Made by a program: the position numbers and the translations under genes. The notes beneath the pieces are model-generated. The model did not search any database. It had not been told where the DNA came from and saw only the letters and a list, made by a program, of their open reading frames with translations. A DNA stretch of 38,114 nucleotides from Enterobacter genomosp. O. Its GTDB lineage: Bacteria > Pseudomonadota > Gammaproteobacteria > Enterobacterales > Enterobacteriaceae. The stretch is taken from NCBI RefSeq assembly GCF_001022965.1, contig NZ_LECZ01000004.1, forward strand, positions 1-38,114, given 5' to 3'. Shown piece after piece: positions 1 to 7,620 of this stretch. Numbering within the stretch: the first letter of the stretch is position 1; every line of letters starts with the position of its first letter.

Positions 1-131
1 TTGACGGAATCAGGCGCGAGAGGCTCAGGCGGTCGCAGCTGGCCAGCTCGCCGGCGTTCAGTGCGTTTTCTTTAAAAGCAGTCACTTAGCATTCCCGCCC
101 CGCGATAACGCACGTTCAGTTATTTTGAGCA
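1..131 (-). repeat. 131-bp repeat, copy 1
   Basis: This is the first of four copies of a 131-bp element (others at 17699-17826, 30660-30790 and 37980-38110). It is identical over all 131 bases to the copy at the window's end and in the same orientation; the two inner copies are inverted. It is visibly richer in G+C than its surroundings. Read on the minus strand it carries a short open frame beginning GTG (VTAFKENALNAGELASC...) and a 7-bp inverted repeat GTGCGTT/AACGCAC. I do not recognise the element. The window begins exactly at its edge, which may be an assembly boundary. Confidence 0.9.
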
Positions 132-158
132 TAAAAAAAGCCAGGACATGCCTGGCTT
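131..158 (-). terminator. Terminator ending the leftmost minus-strand operon
   Basis: AAGCCAGG and CCTGGCTT form an 8-bp stem with a 5-base loop, followed on the minus strand by a run of seven T. It lies 24 bases after the last gene of the topB/hns-like operon, so it is placed to end that transcript before the 131-bp repeat. Confidence 0.85.
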
Positions 159-181
159 AGATTGTTTAGCGCTGTAATCGG

Positions 182-475
182 CTATTTTGATTTATAAGGG
201 CGAAACATAAACTTTATCGCGCAGAACAGCATAAAGACCAGTGCCCATGTATTTTTCAGGAAGATCGCGAGTGATTGCAATTCGGCAGCGCTCACCGTTT
301 CGACGTTCATCGAGATCTCACCTACCCCCCAAAAACTACACATGCCAATCAAAGCGGCAGCGTATACAGCAGGACTGATAAGCCAGGTTACAGGATGCAA
401 GAACCAAGCGGCATAGCGCAGCGCTACGAGCATAAATTTCATGGGCGCTTGCATTGCGTTATTTAATGTAATCAT
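182..475 (-). CDS. Small membrane protein, unknown function
   Basis: 97 aa, not recognised. Two or three hydrophobic stretches are visible: about residues 12-50 (one or two segments around WLISPAVYAAALIGMC) and 70-88 (FLKNTWALVFMLFCAIKF), with a basic C-terminus (RPYKSK). It starts at an ATG overlapping the last 4 bases of the preceding gene, so translation is probably coupled. It is the last gene of the minus-strand operon holding topB and the hns-like gene. An envelope role in conjugation or exclusion is possible but only inferred from position. Confidence 0.7.
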   Translation of the reverse strand: MITLNNAMQAPMKFMLVALRYAAWFLHPVTWLISPAVYAAALIGMCSFWGVGEISMNVETVSAAELQSLAIFLKNTWALVFMLFCAIKFMFRPYKSK

Positions 476-810
476 CCTTCTACCTCTCGTAGCTTTCCGA
501 CAACTACCGCCCCGCGCGTAATGCTGTAACCAACATCACCCACATAATTTTTATTATCCTGAAAGCACTGATCACTTGAGCCAATATTAATAGGCACGAT
601 GTTGATAACGTCATACCCTGCGCTATCAAGCTTGTTATAGCTCTCAGCAAGCTTTGCGGCATAATCATCTAAATCAGGAACATTGTTAACATAGTCTTTA
701 ACGATTTTGGGATCACCCAGGCCTAAAAACCCTGTTCGCTGTAGTTTTTTTTGTGATGCGCAAGGCACATAAAACCAGTCAGTAACAAATTTATCTTTTC
801 TCTGACTCAC
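472..810 (-). CDS. Hypothetical soluble protein in topB/hns operon
   Basis: 112 aa, not recognised. No signal peptide or membrane segment is visible; the protein is mixed charged/polar and ends in a short hydrophobic stretch (SITRGAVVVGKLREVEG). The start chosen is a GTG at 810, because AAGGGGG lies 8 bases upstream, the ribosome-binding-site type typical of this plasmid. It follows the hns-like gene by 12 bases and overlaps the next gene by 4, so it is part of a translationally linked operon. Confidence 0.7.
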   Translation of the reverse strand: MSQRKDKFVTDWFYVPCASQKKLQRTGFLGLGDPKIVKDYVNNVPDLDDYAAKLAESYNKLDSAGYDVINIVPINIGSSDQCFQDNKNYVGDVGYSITRGAVVVGKLREVEG

Positions 811-822
811 TACGCCGCCCCC

Positions 823-1248
823 TTATTTTTCATCATCAGGAATCAAAAAATCGTCCAGTTTCTTTCCTGCTGCTATAGCTTCCTCAATTGCTTTAGGTTT
901 ACGCCCTCTGCCCGTCCAGTATTGCATTTCACCGTTAACTTCAAACTGATATTTAGCGGGAACCTGCTGTACTACCCGTTTTTTTCGGGTGCTACCAGTA
1001 TCAGAAGCGCCTGTTAGTTCCTCAACTGAAAATCCCTCACTGGCGATCATCTCAAGCAGTTCGCGTTTACGTGCATCACGCTGTTCACGTTCTTTAGCTT
1101 CACGTTCCGCATCTTCACGGAGTTCTTCAACTACAGCGTTGAACTTTTGAGCCATATCCTTAAGTAACTCAAAATCAACTTCACGCGCAAACGCTCTCAG
1201 TGAACGAATGTTAGAAAGAACTTTACGGACGTTATCAGATTCACTCAT
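823..1248 (-). CDS. hns: H-NS-like nucleoid protein
   Basis: 141 aa, close to chromosomal H-NS in length. The N-terminal half is a long helical, highly charged oligomerisation region (roughly residues 8-65, with the KFNAVVEELREDAEREAKEREQ stretch interrupted here as KFNAVVEELREDAERE). A linker follows, then a C-terminal DNA-binding domain with the signature loop WTGRGRKP at about residue 111, matching the WTGQGRTP-type loop of H-NS/StpA. Plasmid H-NS homologues generally silence AT-rich transferred DNA, which reduces host cost. Its promoter (1288-1316) holds an AT-rich palindrome in the spacer. With the Hha-like protein at 32692-32895 it could form an H-NS/Hha pair. The ATG has AGAGGAACCGCC upstream. 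Confidence 0.93.
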   Translation of the reverse strand: MSESDNVRKVLSNIRSLRAFAREVDFELLKDMAQKFNAVVEELREDAEREAKEREQRDARKRELLEMIASEGFSVEELTGASDTGSTRKKRVVQQVPAKYQFEVNGEMQYWTGRGRKPKAIEEAIAAGKKLDDFLIPDDEK

Positions 1249-1287
1249 GGCGGTTCCTCTTAGTGTGATTAGTTAAGTACGACACTA

Positions 1288-1316
1288 GCTATAAATTATA
1301 TTTAATATAAATACAA
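1288..1316 (-). promoter_or_regulatory. Promoter of hns-like operon with AT palindrome in spacer
   Basis: On the minus strand TTGTAT (1311-1316), a 17-bp spacer and TATAGC (1288-1293). The perfect 15-bp palindrome TTATATTTAATATAA (1296-1310) lies wholly within the spacer. The same palindrome recurs at many intergenic sites in the window, so it is probably a protein-binding site. Its place before an H-NS-family gene allows autoregulation, which is inference. Confidence 0.6.
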
Positions 1317-1321
1317 GGAAA

Positions 1322-1341
1322 AGCGGGGATTCCTCCCCGCT
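1322..1341 (-). terminator. Hairpin after topB
   Basis: AGCGGGGA and TCCCCGCT form an 8-bp stem with loop TTCC, followed on the minus strand by TTTTCCTT. It sits just after the topB stop and before the hns promoter, so it separates the two units, perhaps incompletely because the T run is short. Confidence 0.7.
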
Positions 1342-1345
1342 CCTT

Positions 1346-3526
1346 TTATGCTTTACGGGCGGCAAACTCAAAAGTTACCCGTTTTTGTTCTTTGTCAATT
1401 ACAAGCGCTGCCTCAAATGATTTTCCAGCTTTGGATTTAAAGCCTTTAATCACTTTCGTCCTGCCAGCGTTCATGAGTAATTGCATTTGATTGTCTGTCA
1501 GTTCTTTTTCAGAAATTTTACGCCAGATTTTGAAACCACAACCTTCATTCTGACAAGAATAGACTTTAGGTGTTAGCTTCATTTCAGAAGAACAACAGAA
1601 GCATTTACCGACAGGTTTATTATCAGCGAAATTTTGAGCAGCAGAAACGATACCTTGTGAAAGCTCAGGATTCATAAGCTCTTTAACGGTATTGTTAATA
1701 TTAATAATGAAATCGCCTAACTCAAGATCACCTTCCATTATCATCATTTGTTGCTCATGCCATAATGCTGTCATATCAGGCGCTGAAACCGCCACAGGGA
1801 GGTTTTTAATAAAGCCTATACCTTTCTCAGTCGGAATAAGCTTCCCGTTCTGTACGGTGAAATAGCCCGTACTTTCGAGATTGCTGATAATCGTTGCTCG
1901 CGTAGCTGGCGTACCGATACCACCACGTTCCCCTTTCTTACCTTTGTCTTTGCTTAACAAAAGCTGTTTAATGTGAGGATCGGTAACGTAACGACTAACA
2001 CGTTTCAAATCTTCAAGGAAGGTTTTCATAGTGTAGACAGGTAGCGGTTTAGTTTCTTTCTTATCTACACGTACATCATTACAAACCCCTACATCATCTA
2101 CTTTCATAGCGCTGATAGCATCAAAAGCCGAATCGGTGTTTTCCTCTGCACTATCATCATCGGAATCCTCAGCTTCAAGGGCAGTCCAGCCAGGGCTAAC
2201 GAGTTTTGTTGCGCTCCCACCAAAGCGATAACCCTCACACTCGATAATAACTTTTGCTGATTGGTATTTTTTATCATCGAGGAATTGAAGCAGATAGCGT
2301 AATACTATAGCTTCATAAACCTTTTTCTCTTTTGAAGTAAGCTTATCAAGATTTCGCGGTTCTGCCGAAGGAATGATACCAGTATGTGCGCTTACATTAT
2401 CATCGTTAAACGCAATACCTTTACGTTTAATATCGAATCCGTTGTTATTAATAACGGATTCAAGTATCCCGCCGCTAATATATTTCTTTAAAGCCTCTAA
2501 GGTTGCGGGTGCTTCATCATATTGATCGCTTGTAAGATAACGACAATCCGAGCGGTTATAGGAAATAGCAGCTATCTCTTTAGAGCGTAGCTTTTGAGTA
2601 ATTTCCATTGTTTCAGTTGGATCAATGTTATCTTTTAACATATAGGCTTGAAGCCCTAACAGGTCAAAAGGTAGCGGTGGTGGCGTATGCTTATCCTCCA
2701 CTTTCGCAACAACCACAGTTGAGGGCTTCATAACACATGCTGATTTAATGTTTTCCGCCACTTCTGGAGATAATATTTTTCCATCTGTAGCAAACTTATC
2801 ATCAGCAATAAGTTTTAAATAAACAGATTTCAAAATGTTATGACTGGAATAAACATCATAGTAATTAGATTTAACATGGTTTTTAAAATCTTCATAGCGC
2901 TTAACTATCAAGCCGAGCATAGGCGTTTGTACTCTACCACACGTAAGCTTACCATTGCCGCCATGCTGACGATTTAGAAGCGTATAATAGCGCGTCATGT
3001 TAAGACCATAAATCTGATCGCCTTTAGCCCTGGCTAAAGCCTTTAGTGCAAGGCGCATAAATTTTTCAGAATTACCGTCCTGCAATTTTGAAAGAGCTTT
3101 TTTGGCTGCATTAACGTTCAGGTCATTCAGCAATAACCGCTGAACAGGCTTGTTATAATTCTCTTTCCAAAGAATCTCCCTAACCAACAACTCACCTTCA
3201 TCATCGGGATCGCCAGCATTAATAACCGATGATGATTTTCGTAGCAAATCAGTAATGATTTTGTATTGCCGCTCTACATAACCGTTTTCCGTAGTTTTAA
3301 CTTCATGGGAAACTTCGGTTAGATCCATCGGCAAGTCTGACATAACCCATGTTTTGTAAGAAGGGTTAACTTTATCAGGAGGTGTAAGTACCAGCATATG
3401 ACCATAACACCAAGTAACAACGTTGTTATTTGCGCATTCCCAATAACCACTTTTCTTAACTTCACCGCCGAACGCTTTAGCAATAATTTCAGCTAACTCA
3501 GGTTTCTCTGCAATAGTTAAAATCAT
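1346..3526 (-). CDS. topB: DNA topoisomerase III (type IA)
   Basis: 726 aa, somewhat longer than chromosomal TopB (about 650 aa). The N-terminal Toprim domain begins MILTIAEKPELAEIIAKAFGG and has its acidic motif as GDPDDEGE at 105-112. The GRVQTPMLGL motif follows at about 198-207. The active-site region is ISYNRSDCRYLT, with Tyr323 as the probable nucleophile; families usually show TYxRTD/S here. A C-terminal zinc-ribbon-like stretch has CFCC...C...C (about 645-672). Type IA enzymes relax and decatenate DNA and are common on conjugative plasmids, where they may resolve replication or transfer intermediates. The ATG has GAAGGGGGCTAT upstream, and an AT palindrome (3544-3558) lies just before the gene. 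Confidence 0.95.
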   Translation of the reverse strand: MILTIAEKPELAEIIAKAFGGEVKKSGYWECANNNVVTWCYGHMLVLTPPDKVNPSYKTWVMSDLPMDLTEVSHEVKTTENGYVERQYKIITDLLRKSSSVINAGDPDDEGELLVREILWKENYNKPVQRLLLNDLNVNAAKKALSKLQDGNSEKFMRLALKALARAKGDQIYGLNMTRYYTLLNRQHGGNGKLTCGRVQTPMLGLIVKRYEDFKNHVKSNYYDVYSSHNILKSVYLKLIADDKFATDGKILSPEVAENIKSACVMKPSTVVVAKVEDKHTPPPLPFDLLGLQAYMLKDNIDPTETMEITQKLRSKEIAAISYNRSDCRYLTSDQYDEAPATLEALKKYISGGILESVINNNGFDIKRKGIAFNDDNVSAHTGIIPSAEPRNLDKLTSKEKKVYEAIVLRYLLQFLDDKKYQSAKVIIECEGYRFGGSATKLVSPGWTALEAEDSDDDSAEENTDSAFDAISAMKVDDVGVCNDVRVDKKETKPLPVYTMKTFLEDLKRVSRYVTDPHIKQLLLSKDKGKKGERGGIGTPATRATIISNLESTGYFTVQNGKLIPTEKGIGFIKNLPVAVSAPDMTALWHEQQMMIMEGDLELGDFIININNTVKELMNPELSQGIVSAAQNFADNKPVGKCFCCSSEMKLTPKVYSCQNEGCGFKIWRKISEKELTDNQMQLLMNAGRTKVIKGFKSKAGKSFEAALVIDKEQKRVTFEFAARKA

Positions 3527-3543
3527 ATAGCCCCCTTCGCCAT

Positions 3544-3558
3544 TTATATTAGATATAA
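3544..3558. promoter_or_regulatory. AT-rich palindrome before topB
   Basis: TTATATTAGATATAA matches the plasmid's repeated TTATATTTAATATAA palindrome with one arm mismatch. It lies in the 41-base gap between the 133-aa membrane protein gene and topB, 18 bases upstream of the topB start. Confidence 0.5.
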
Positions 3559-3567
3559 TATTGCATT

Positions 3568-3969
3568 TTATTTGATTATTTCAAAAACATGAAACACCAT
3601 TTTTTCTACATAGGCCGTGCCAATGTATATACTATTATCAATAACTCCTTCTCCTGTTGGTACAACCATAAAAGAACGCTTCACGTTCTCTTTTCCTTCT
3701 GGTACAACCGCCCACAGATAAACATGATCCTGACCGCCTTTCACAGTCAAAATCTGCGCGCTGTCAGGAAGCATTAAAGCCGTTAGGTTGGAAGGATTTA
3801 ATTCATACTTAAGAATAATACCCGCCCCTGTACTAAATGAGTTCCCATTTACCTTGTTGCGCGTGGTTGGCTTTCTTTTTGCTTTAGAAGAATTCTTAGC
3901 AAAGAGAATGATACAAACGACAACAAAGAGTAAAAAGAACCAGGGTAAAGCAGATGCGAAATTGTCCAT
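3568..3969 (-). CDS. Membrane-anchored protein, unknown
   Basis: 133 aa, not recognised. One N-terminal membrane segment (about residues 9-24, PWFFLLFVVVCIILFA) is followed by a basic stretch (KNSSKAKRKPTTRNK) and a soluble domain of about 90 residues. The basic residues after the segment suggest that the domain faces the cytoplasm. It is the first gene after an independent, operator-bearing promoter (3997-4025) and is followed by topB. The ATG has GAGGTGATTGT upstream. A conjugation-associated role is inferred only from position. Confidence 0.75.
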   Translation of the reverse strand: MDNFASALPWFFLLFVVVCIILFAKNSSKAKRKPTTRNKVNGNSFSTGAGIILKYELNPSNLTALMLPDSAQILTVKGGQDHVYLWAVVPEGKENVKRSFMVVPTGEGVIDNSIYIGTAYVEKMVFHVFEIIK

Positions 3970-3996
3970 ACAATCACCTCATGAAAAGACTCATTT

Positions 3997-4025
3997 AGTA
4001 TAGTGCCATATGGCACATAGGGCAA
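3997..4025 (-). promoter_or_regulatory. Sigma70-type promoter with GTGCC-N4-GGCAC operator
   Basis: On the minus strand TTGCCC (4020-4025), 17 bp, TATACT (3997-4002). The 14-bp perfect palindrome GTGCCATATGGCAC (4003-4016) abuts the -10 element. The same arrangement occurs at 18303, 21184, 21453, 21882, 31810 and 37931. It drives the 133-aa gene and probably topB. A repressor bound here would block RNA polymerase directly; which protein binds is not known. Confidence 0.8.
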
Positions 4026-4051
4026 TATAAAAAAGCCCCTTAACGGGGCTT
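4026..4051 (-). terminator. Terminator of the virB-virD4-trbM operon
   Basis: AAGCCCC and GGGGCTT form a 7-bp stem with a 5-base loop, followed by TTTTTTAT on the minus strand, six bases after the trbM-like gene. It separates the transfer operon from the operator-controlled unit downstream. Confidence 0.85.
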
Positions 4052-4056
4052 AGCGA

Positions 4057-4422
4057 TCAAAAACTTTTCAGCTTTCCAAACTTCTTCAAAATCTGCTTTA
4101 CAATATCAGGATCTGCCGAAGGACAACCGTTTATAAATTTTGTACGCTTTTTAAGCGTTTTTACAGGATCAAAAATACCGTGCTTTTTAGTGGCCTTAAT
4201 CGATTTGAAAGCCTTAACCGCAGCATTACACTCGTTCTGGCTGTTTCCTGTCATTTGACCGTATAAGCACGTCACAGCAACGCACGGATCACCGCTGTCG
4301 GGGCTTTCCTCGCTAGGATCAGAGGAAACCCCTTCAAATGGTGCAAGCGCGTTAGCAGCCAGCGCACCAGATGAAGTAACAAGCGTTGCTGAAAGAATCA
4401 AAGCAGTGAAAATTGTTTTCAT
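4057..4422 (-). CDS. trbM: TrbM/KikA-like periplasmic conjugation protein
   Basis: 121 aa. A signal peptide is clear (MKTIFTALILSATLVTSSGALA, cut near ALA-A). The mature protein has CVAVTCLYGQMTG, ECNAAVKAFKSIK, KKHGIFDPVKT and FINGCPSADP, a cysteine and motif pattern typical of the TrbM family (IncP TrbM, IncN KikA), secreted proteins of conjugation systems whose exact role is unclear. The start at 4422 is preferred to in-frame codons further upstream because GAAGGGGGG sits just before it and the signal peptide begins there. The stop of virD4 (4439) is 16 bases upstream. Confidence 0.85.
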   Translation of the reverse strand: MKTIFTALILSATLVTSSGALAANALAPFEGVSSDPSEESPDSGDPCVAVTCLYGQMTGNSQNECNAAVKAFKSIKATKKHGIFDPVKTLKKRTKFINGCPSADPDIVKQILKKFGKLKSF

Positions 4423-4438
4423 AAAACCCCCCTTCTTT

Positions 4439-6460
4439 TTAAGCACTGGCGATAGACGGAATATCACGCCGCTTATCGCGTGGAATTTCATAATGTTCAA
4501 TATCATTCAGGATAGGTACATCTGGAACGTTGTCAGTAGCAACCTTACGCCTTTCCATGAATACCGGTTCATCAAAGTACACAATCTTATGAGCAACAAA
4601 CGGCTTAACCTGTTCCATGATTATGACTTCATTAACGGCGACTTTCGTTCTTTTCCCCTTATTAATCTTTTGCATCACATATTTTTGTGACCCTAGCTCT
4701 ACAATCTCTTGCGGCATATAAAGGTCACGGCCTACGTATTGCTCGTTCGTGCCGTTACTGATTTTACCGCCGTTACTTGTTCTGGAGTTAGTTTTAACTT
4801 TAACGGTTTTCTTGCCGAATGTTTTACTAATACGCTCAGCGGTAGAATCAACATCTTTAGGAGGATAAACAACTTCTACAGCAAGGTTCTTTCTCAGCGT
4901 GAAAGCCCCTGATTTGCCGTAAGCATCATCAGATTCTAACTGTTCATCATTCTGATAGATAATCATATAACGAATATTATAACCTGCCGTGAACGCTATA
5001 GATTTCTCTATAATACCCACACGCCCCATAGACGTAAATTCATCCAGCACTAGGAGGCATTGATATTTTAATGTTTTATCATGCTCTGGCAGAGTTTGTG
5101 TGTTAACTCTCACCAACTGACTAAAGAACAAATTAATTAACTGCTTATACTTTTCCATGCCTGTTGGAGAAAGCACAATATATACTGACATTCTTTTACG
5201 CCGTAAATCATTAAAGTCAAAGTCAGAAGCAGAAGTAGCGAGTCGGCAAGACTCAGCCTCAAATATCTTAAGAGGTTTATTGAAGTTCTGCATGATATTA
5301 CCGCGCGTTTTTGGATCTACGGATATAAATCTGTTGAAACCTTCAACACAACCTTTACTAAGTGGATACCCTTTATCTTTCCAGTAAAGGATTTCATCAT
5401 TCATCCACTCAGCCATATCTGGTACGCCAGTAAGGGAATACAGTTGCGCCATAGAAACCGGATAGGGCTTCATAAGCTCCCTGTCATCATCAGTACCGTT
5501 TTTCCTGTTTTCTTCAATCTCTGCGTTGATCTTATTTATCGTTTCTTCCATATCCAGCATGTACAGAATATAAGATTCAAATACTGCTTCTGCCATACTG
5601 TTCCAGATAGCATTATCACCCCCATCATCTGGAAAAAGAATTGTTGCCAAATCTTTTATTTCTCCAACCCGACGCGATTTTGAACGGCTTATGTAGTCCA
5701 ACGGGTTCCAGCGGTGTGATAAAACATGCTCAGTATTGCGGAACTTTTCATTAAAAGCTTGCTGTTCTTCTGGTGACAGATTCAGGTAGTAATCACTAAA
5801 TTTAAATTCCTCAAATTCTTCTTCGGAAAAACGATACCCATCAGGGGCAAAAACAAAAACTTCCTGCCCCATTTTTTTACGATACCCCGCCGTAAATATA
5901 TAGTTCTCAGCTTTAATATCGAGAACACAAACAGAATCACGATAATTGAGCAGATTAGGGATAACAAAACCTACCCCTTTACCGCTTCGGGTTGGAGCGC
6001 CTAACCCTAAAAACTGTTGTCCTGCAAACTTAAGGTATTTACCCTTGTGTCTACCTTTTGCAACTTTACCAATCAGAATCTCAGGATATTCTTCATCAGC
6101 ATCAAGCAAACCACTTTCTTTGATTTCTTCATCAGTTATTAATTTTGCATTTCCATGTACATCCGGCTCAGGAAACTCAAAGAAAGCACCAATAATGATA
6201 GCAGCCAGAGGAACTATAATTGCCGCTGCAAATACAATTGTACCTAATGATATTGCGGCATGTAACTTTTTATACTCCCATAAAGGCCACGCATTCATTA
6301 AGGTATCGTATGATAGAAGATTAGTATCTACTTTCGATATAAGCAGAAAAACATAACCGCCTCCATACGCCCCGATTGCGCCGCCAATGCCTAACATTAA
6401 GATAGCGAATATTATAGTTGATATAATATCGGACTTTTTAAGATTCTGCCTTAATTGCAT
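4439..6460 (-). CDS. virD4: VirD4/TraG-type coupling protein
   Basis: 673 aa. Two N-terminal membrane regions (about 13-42 and 68-95) precede the ATPase. Walker A is GAPTRSGKG at 154-162, followed by GFVIPNLL...VLDIKAENY; Walker B is LLVLDEFTSMG at 469-479. These are diagnostic of type IV coupling proteins, which bring the relaxosome to the secretion channel at the inner membrane. It directly follows virB11 in the virB operon. The ATG is preceded by a run of nine G (6462-6470), the longest such tract in the window. The C-terminal region after about 600 is specific to the subgroup. Confidence 0.96.
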   Translation of the reverse strand: MQLRQNLKKSDIISTIIFAILMLGIGGAIGAYGGGYVFLLISKVDTNLLSYDTLMNAWPLWEYKKLHAAISLGTIVFAAAIIVPLAAIIIGAFFEFPEPDVHGNAKLITDEEIKESGLLDADEEYPEILIGKVAKGRHKGKYLKFAGQQFLGLGAPTRSGKGVGFVIPNLLNYRDSVCVLDIKAENYIFTAGYRKKMGQEVFVFAPDGYRFSEEEFEEFKFSDYYLNLSPEEQQAFNEKFRNTEHVLSHRWNPLDYISRSKSRRVGEIKDLATILFPDDGGDNAIWNSMAEAVFESYILYMLDMEETINKINAEIEENRKNGTDDDRELMKPYPVSMAQLYSLTGVPDMAEWMNDEILYWKDKGYPLSKGCVEGFNRFISVDPKTRGNIMQNFNKPLKIFEAESCRLATSASDFDFNDLRRKRMSVYIVLSPTGMEKYKQLINLFFSQLVRVNTQTLPEHDKTLKYQCLLVLDEFTSMGRVGIIEKSIAFTAGYNIRYMIIYQNDEQLESDDAYGKSGAFTLRKNLAVEVVYPPKDVDSTAERISKTFGKKTVKVKTNSRTSNGGKISNGTNEQYVGRDLYMPQEIVELGSQKYVMQKINKGKRTKVAVNEVIIMEQVKPFVAHKIVYFDEPVFMERRKVATDNVPDVPILNDIEHYEIPRDKRRDIPSIASA

Positions 6461-6482
6461 ACCCCCCCCCTTAGTTATCCTG

Positions 6483-7544
6483 TTAAGCCACCATGCCTAA
6501 AAGACGCATAACAGCTTCATTTTTTTCTTCTGGATTGTAATAGATTTTCGTCATATAAGAACCTTTCCAGAAGGAGATTATATCTATTGTGCTGGCTACA
6601 GTATTTGTAATCAAACCATAATCAAGCGTTGTACCTACCTTAGATTCTTTGATAAGTGATGAAAGTCGGCTATATACAGCAGCAGGGTTATCGTCAGCGT
6701 GAGTAGAAGTCAGACTACCATTATGACCAGTATTCAACATGCCTAAATAGTTCCAGGCTTCATCGCCCCTTAATTCAGTGAGGAAGATGTGATCTGGCTT
6801 CATACGCATACCCGCTTCAATTAAATCTTTTGCCGTAGCGCCGATCCCCTCACGCTTAAAAAACAAATGAACATGATTAGGATGGTTAGGCAAATCAAGT
6901 TCATGTGTATCTTCAATCGTTATATAGCGCCTGTTTGCTGGAAAAAGGTCTGCTATAGCTTTCATGAAGGTAGTTTTACCAGAACCCGTAGCACCAACCA
7001 TGACGTGATTTAAACGCATCTGGACGCTTTTTTTAAAGAAGCGATCCATATCTTTATCTTTGAGAAAGCCAAGAAGTTCGAGTTGTTCGCCTGTCAAAGC
7101 CTTTTCTTTTACGTAAGCTCTACCACAAATTTCAAAATCAGAAAGGCGACCACTGTTAATATAGCTGTTTAAATCAAACCTGCTTTTTGACGGTTTGCGA
7201 ATAGTAAAGGAAATTGTACCGTCCTCAGCCGCAGGAGGTAAGATTATTTGCCCCCTCTCCCCGTCAGGTAAGGTTACAGAGTGAATAGGTTTCGAAGCAT
7301 TGTAATCCTGATCAATACCGCCAGTATGACTTTTGACGGATAATGATTGAGCAAGCATTTCAAGATTGGAATAATTACAATCTTCATTAACTTGCGACTC
7401 CCAACCGTTGCCACGTTCAAACCAGATTCTTCCAGGCTGGTTTATAGCAACTTCTGTTAAACCGTCATAACCCAAAATCTCGGTTATTCCTGTTTTGGAT
7501 AACTGATTACGGATTACATTGAAATTTCCATAGGATTCATTCAT
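6483..7544 (-). CDS. virB11: VirB11 secretion ATPase
   Basis: 353 aa, the usual VirB11 length. Walker A is GATGSGKT (184-191); IEDTHELDLPNHPNHVHLFF is the Asp box region, and LTELRGDEAWNYLGMLNTGH holds Walker B and the following His box (TSTHADD). It is a hexameric cytoplasmic ATPase that powers pilus assembly and substrate transfer. A 76-base gap separates it from virB10, with an AT palindrome and a hairpin (7558-7594), so it may be separately controlled. CAGAGG lies upstream of the ATG. Confidence 0.97.
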   Translation of the reverse strand: MNESYGNFNVIRNQLSKTGITEILGYDGLTEVAINQPGRIWFERGNGWESQVNEDCNYSNLEMLAQSLSVKSHTGGIDQDYNASKPIHSVTLPDGERGQIILPPAAEDGTISFTIRKPSKSRFDLNSYINSGRLSDFEICGRAYVKEKALTGEQLELLGFLKDKDMDRFFKKSVQMRLNHVMVGATGSGKTTFMKAIADLFPANRRYITIEDTHELDLPNHPNHVHLFFKREGIGATAKDLIEAGMRMKPDHIFLTELRGDEAWNYLGMLNTGHNGSLTSTHADDNPAAVYSRLSSLIKESKVGTTLDYGLITNTVASTIDIISFWKGSYMTKIYYNPEEKNEAVMRLLGMVA

Positions 7545-7557
7545 TAAAACCTCTGAA

Positions 7558-7594
7558 TTATATTAAATATAAGTGAAGGGAACCCCCTTCACTT
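7558..7594. promoter_or_regulatory. AT palindrome and hairpin between virB10 and virB11
   Basis: Two signals overlap here: a perfect 15-bp palindrome TTATATTAAATATAA (7558-7572), and a 10-bp-stem hairpin AAGTGAAGGG/CCCTTCACTT with a 4-base loop (7571-7594). On the transcript the hairpin comes first, followed by the AT palindrome and then the virB11 ribosome-binding site. It could be an attenuator or an RNA-processing site that sets the virB10:virB11 ratio. Confidence 0.6.
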
Positions 7595-7620
7595 ATCATT
7601 TATTTATGCGTCACCCGTTA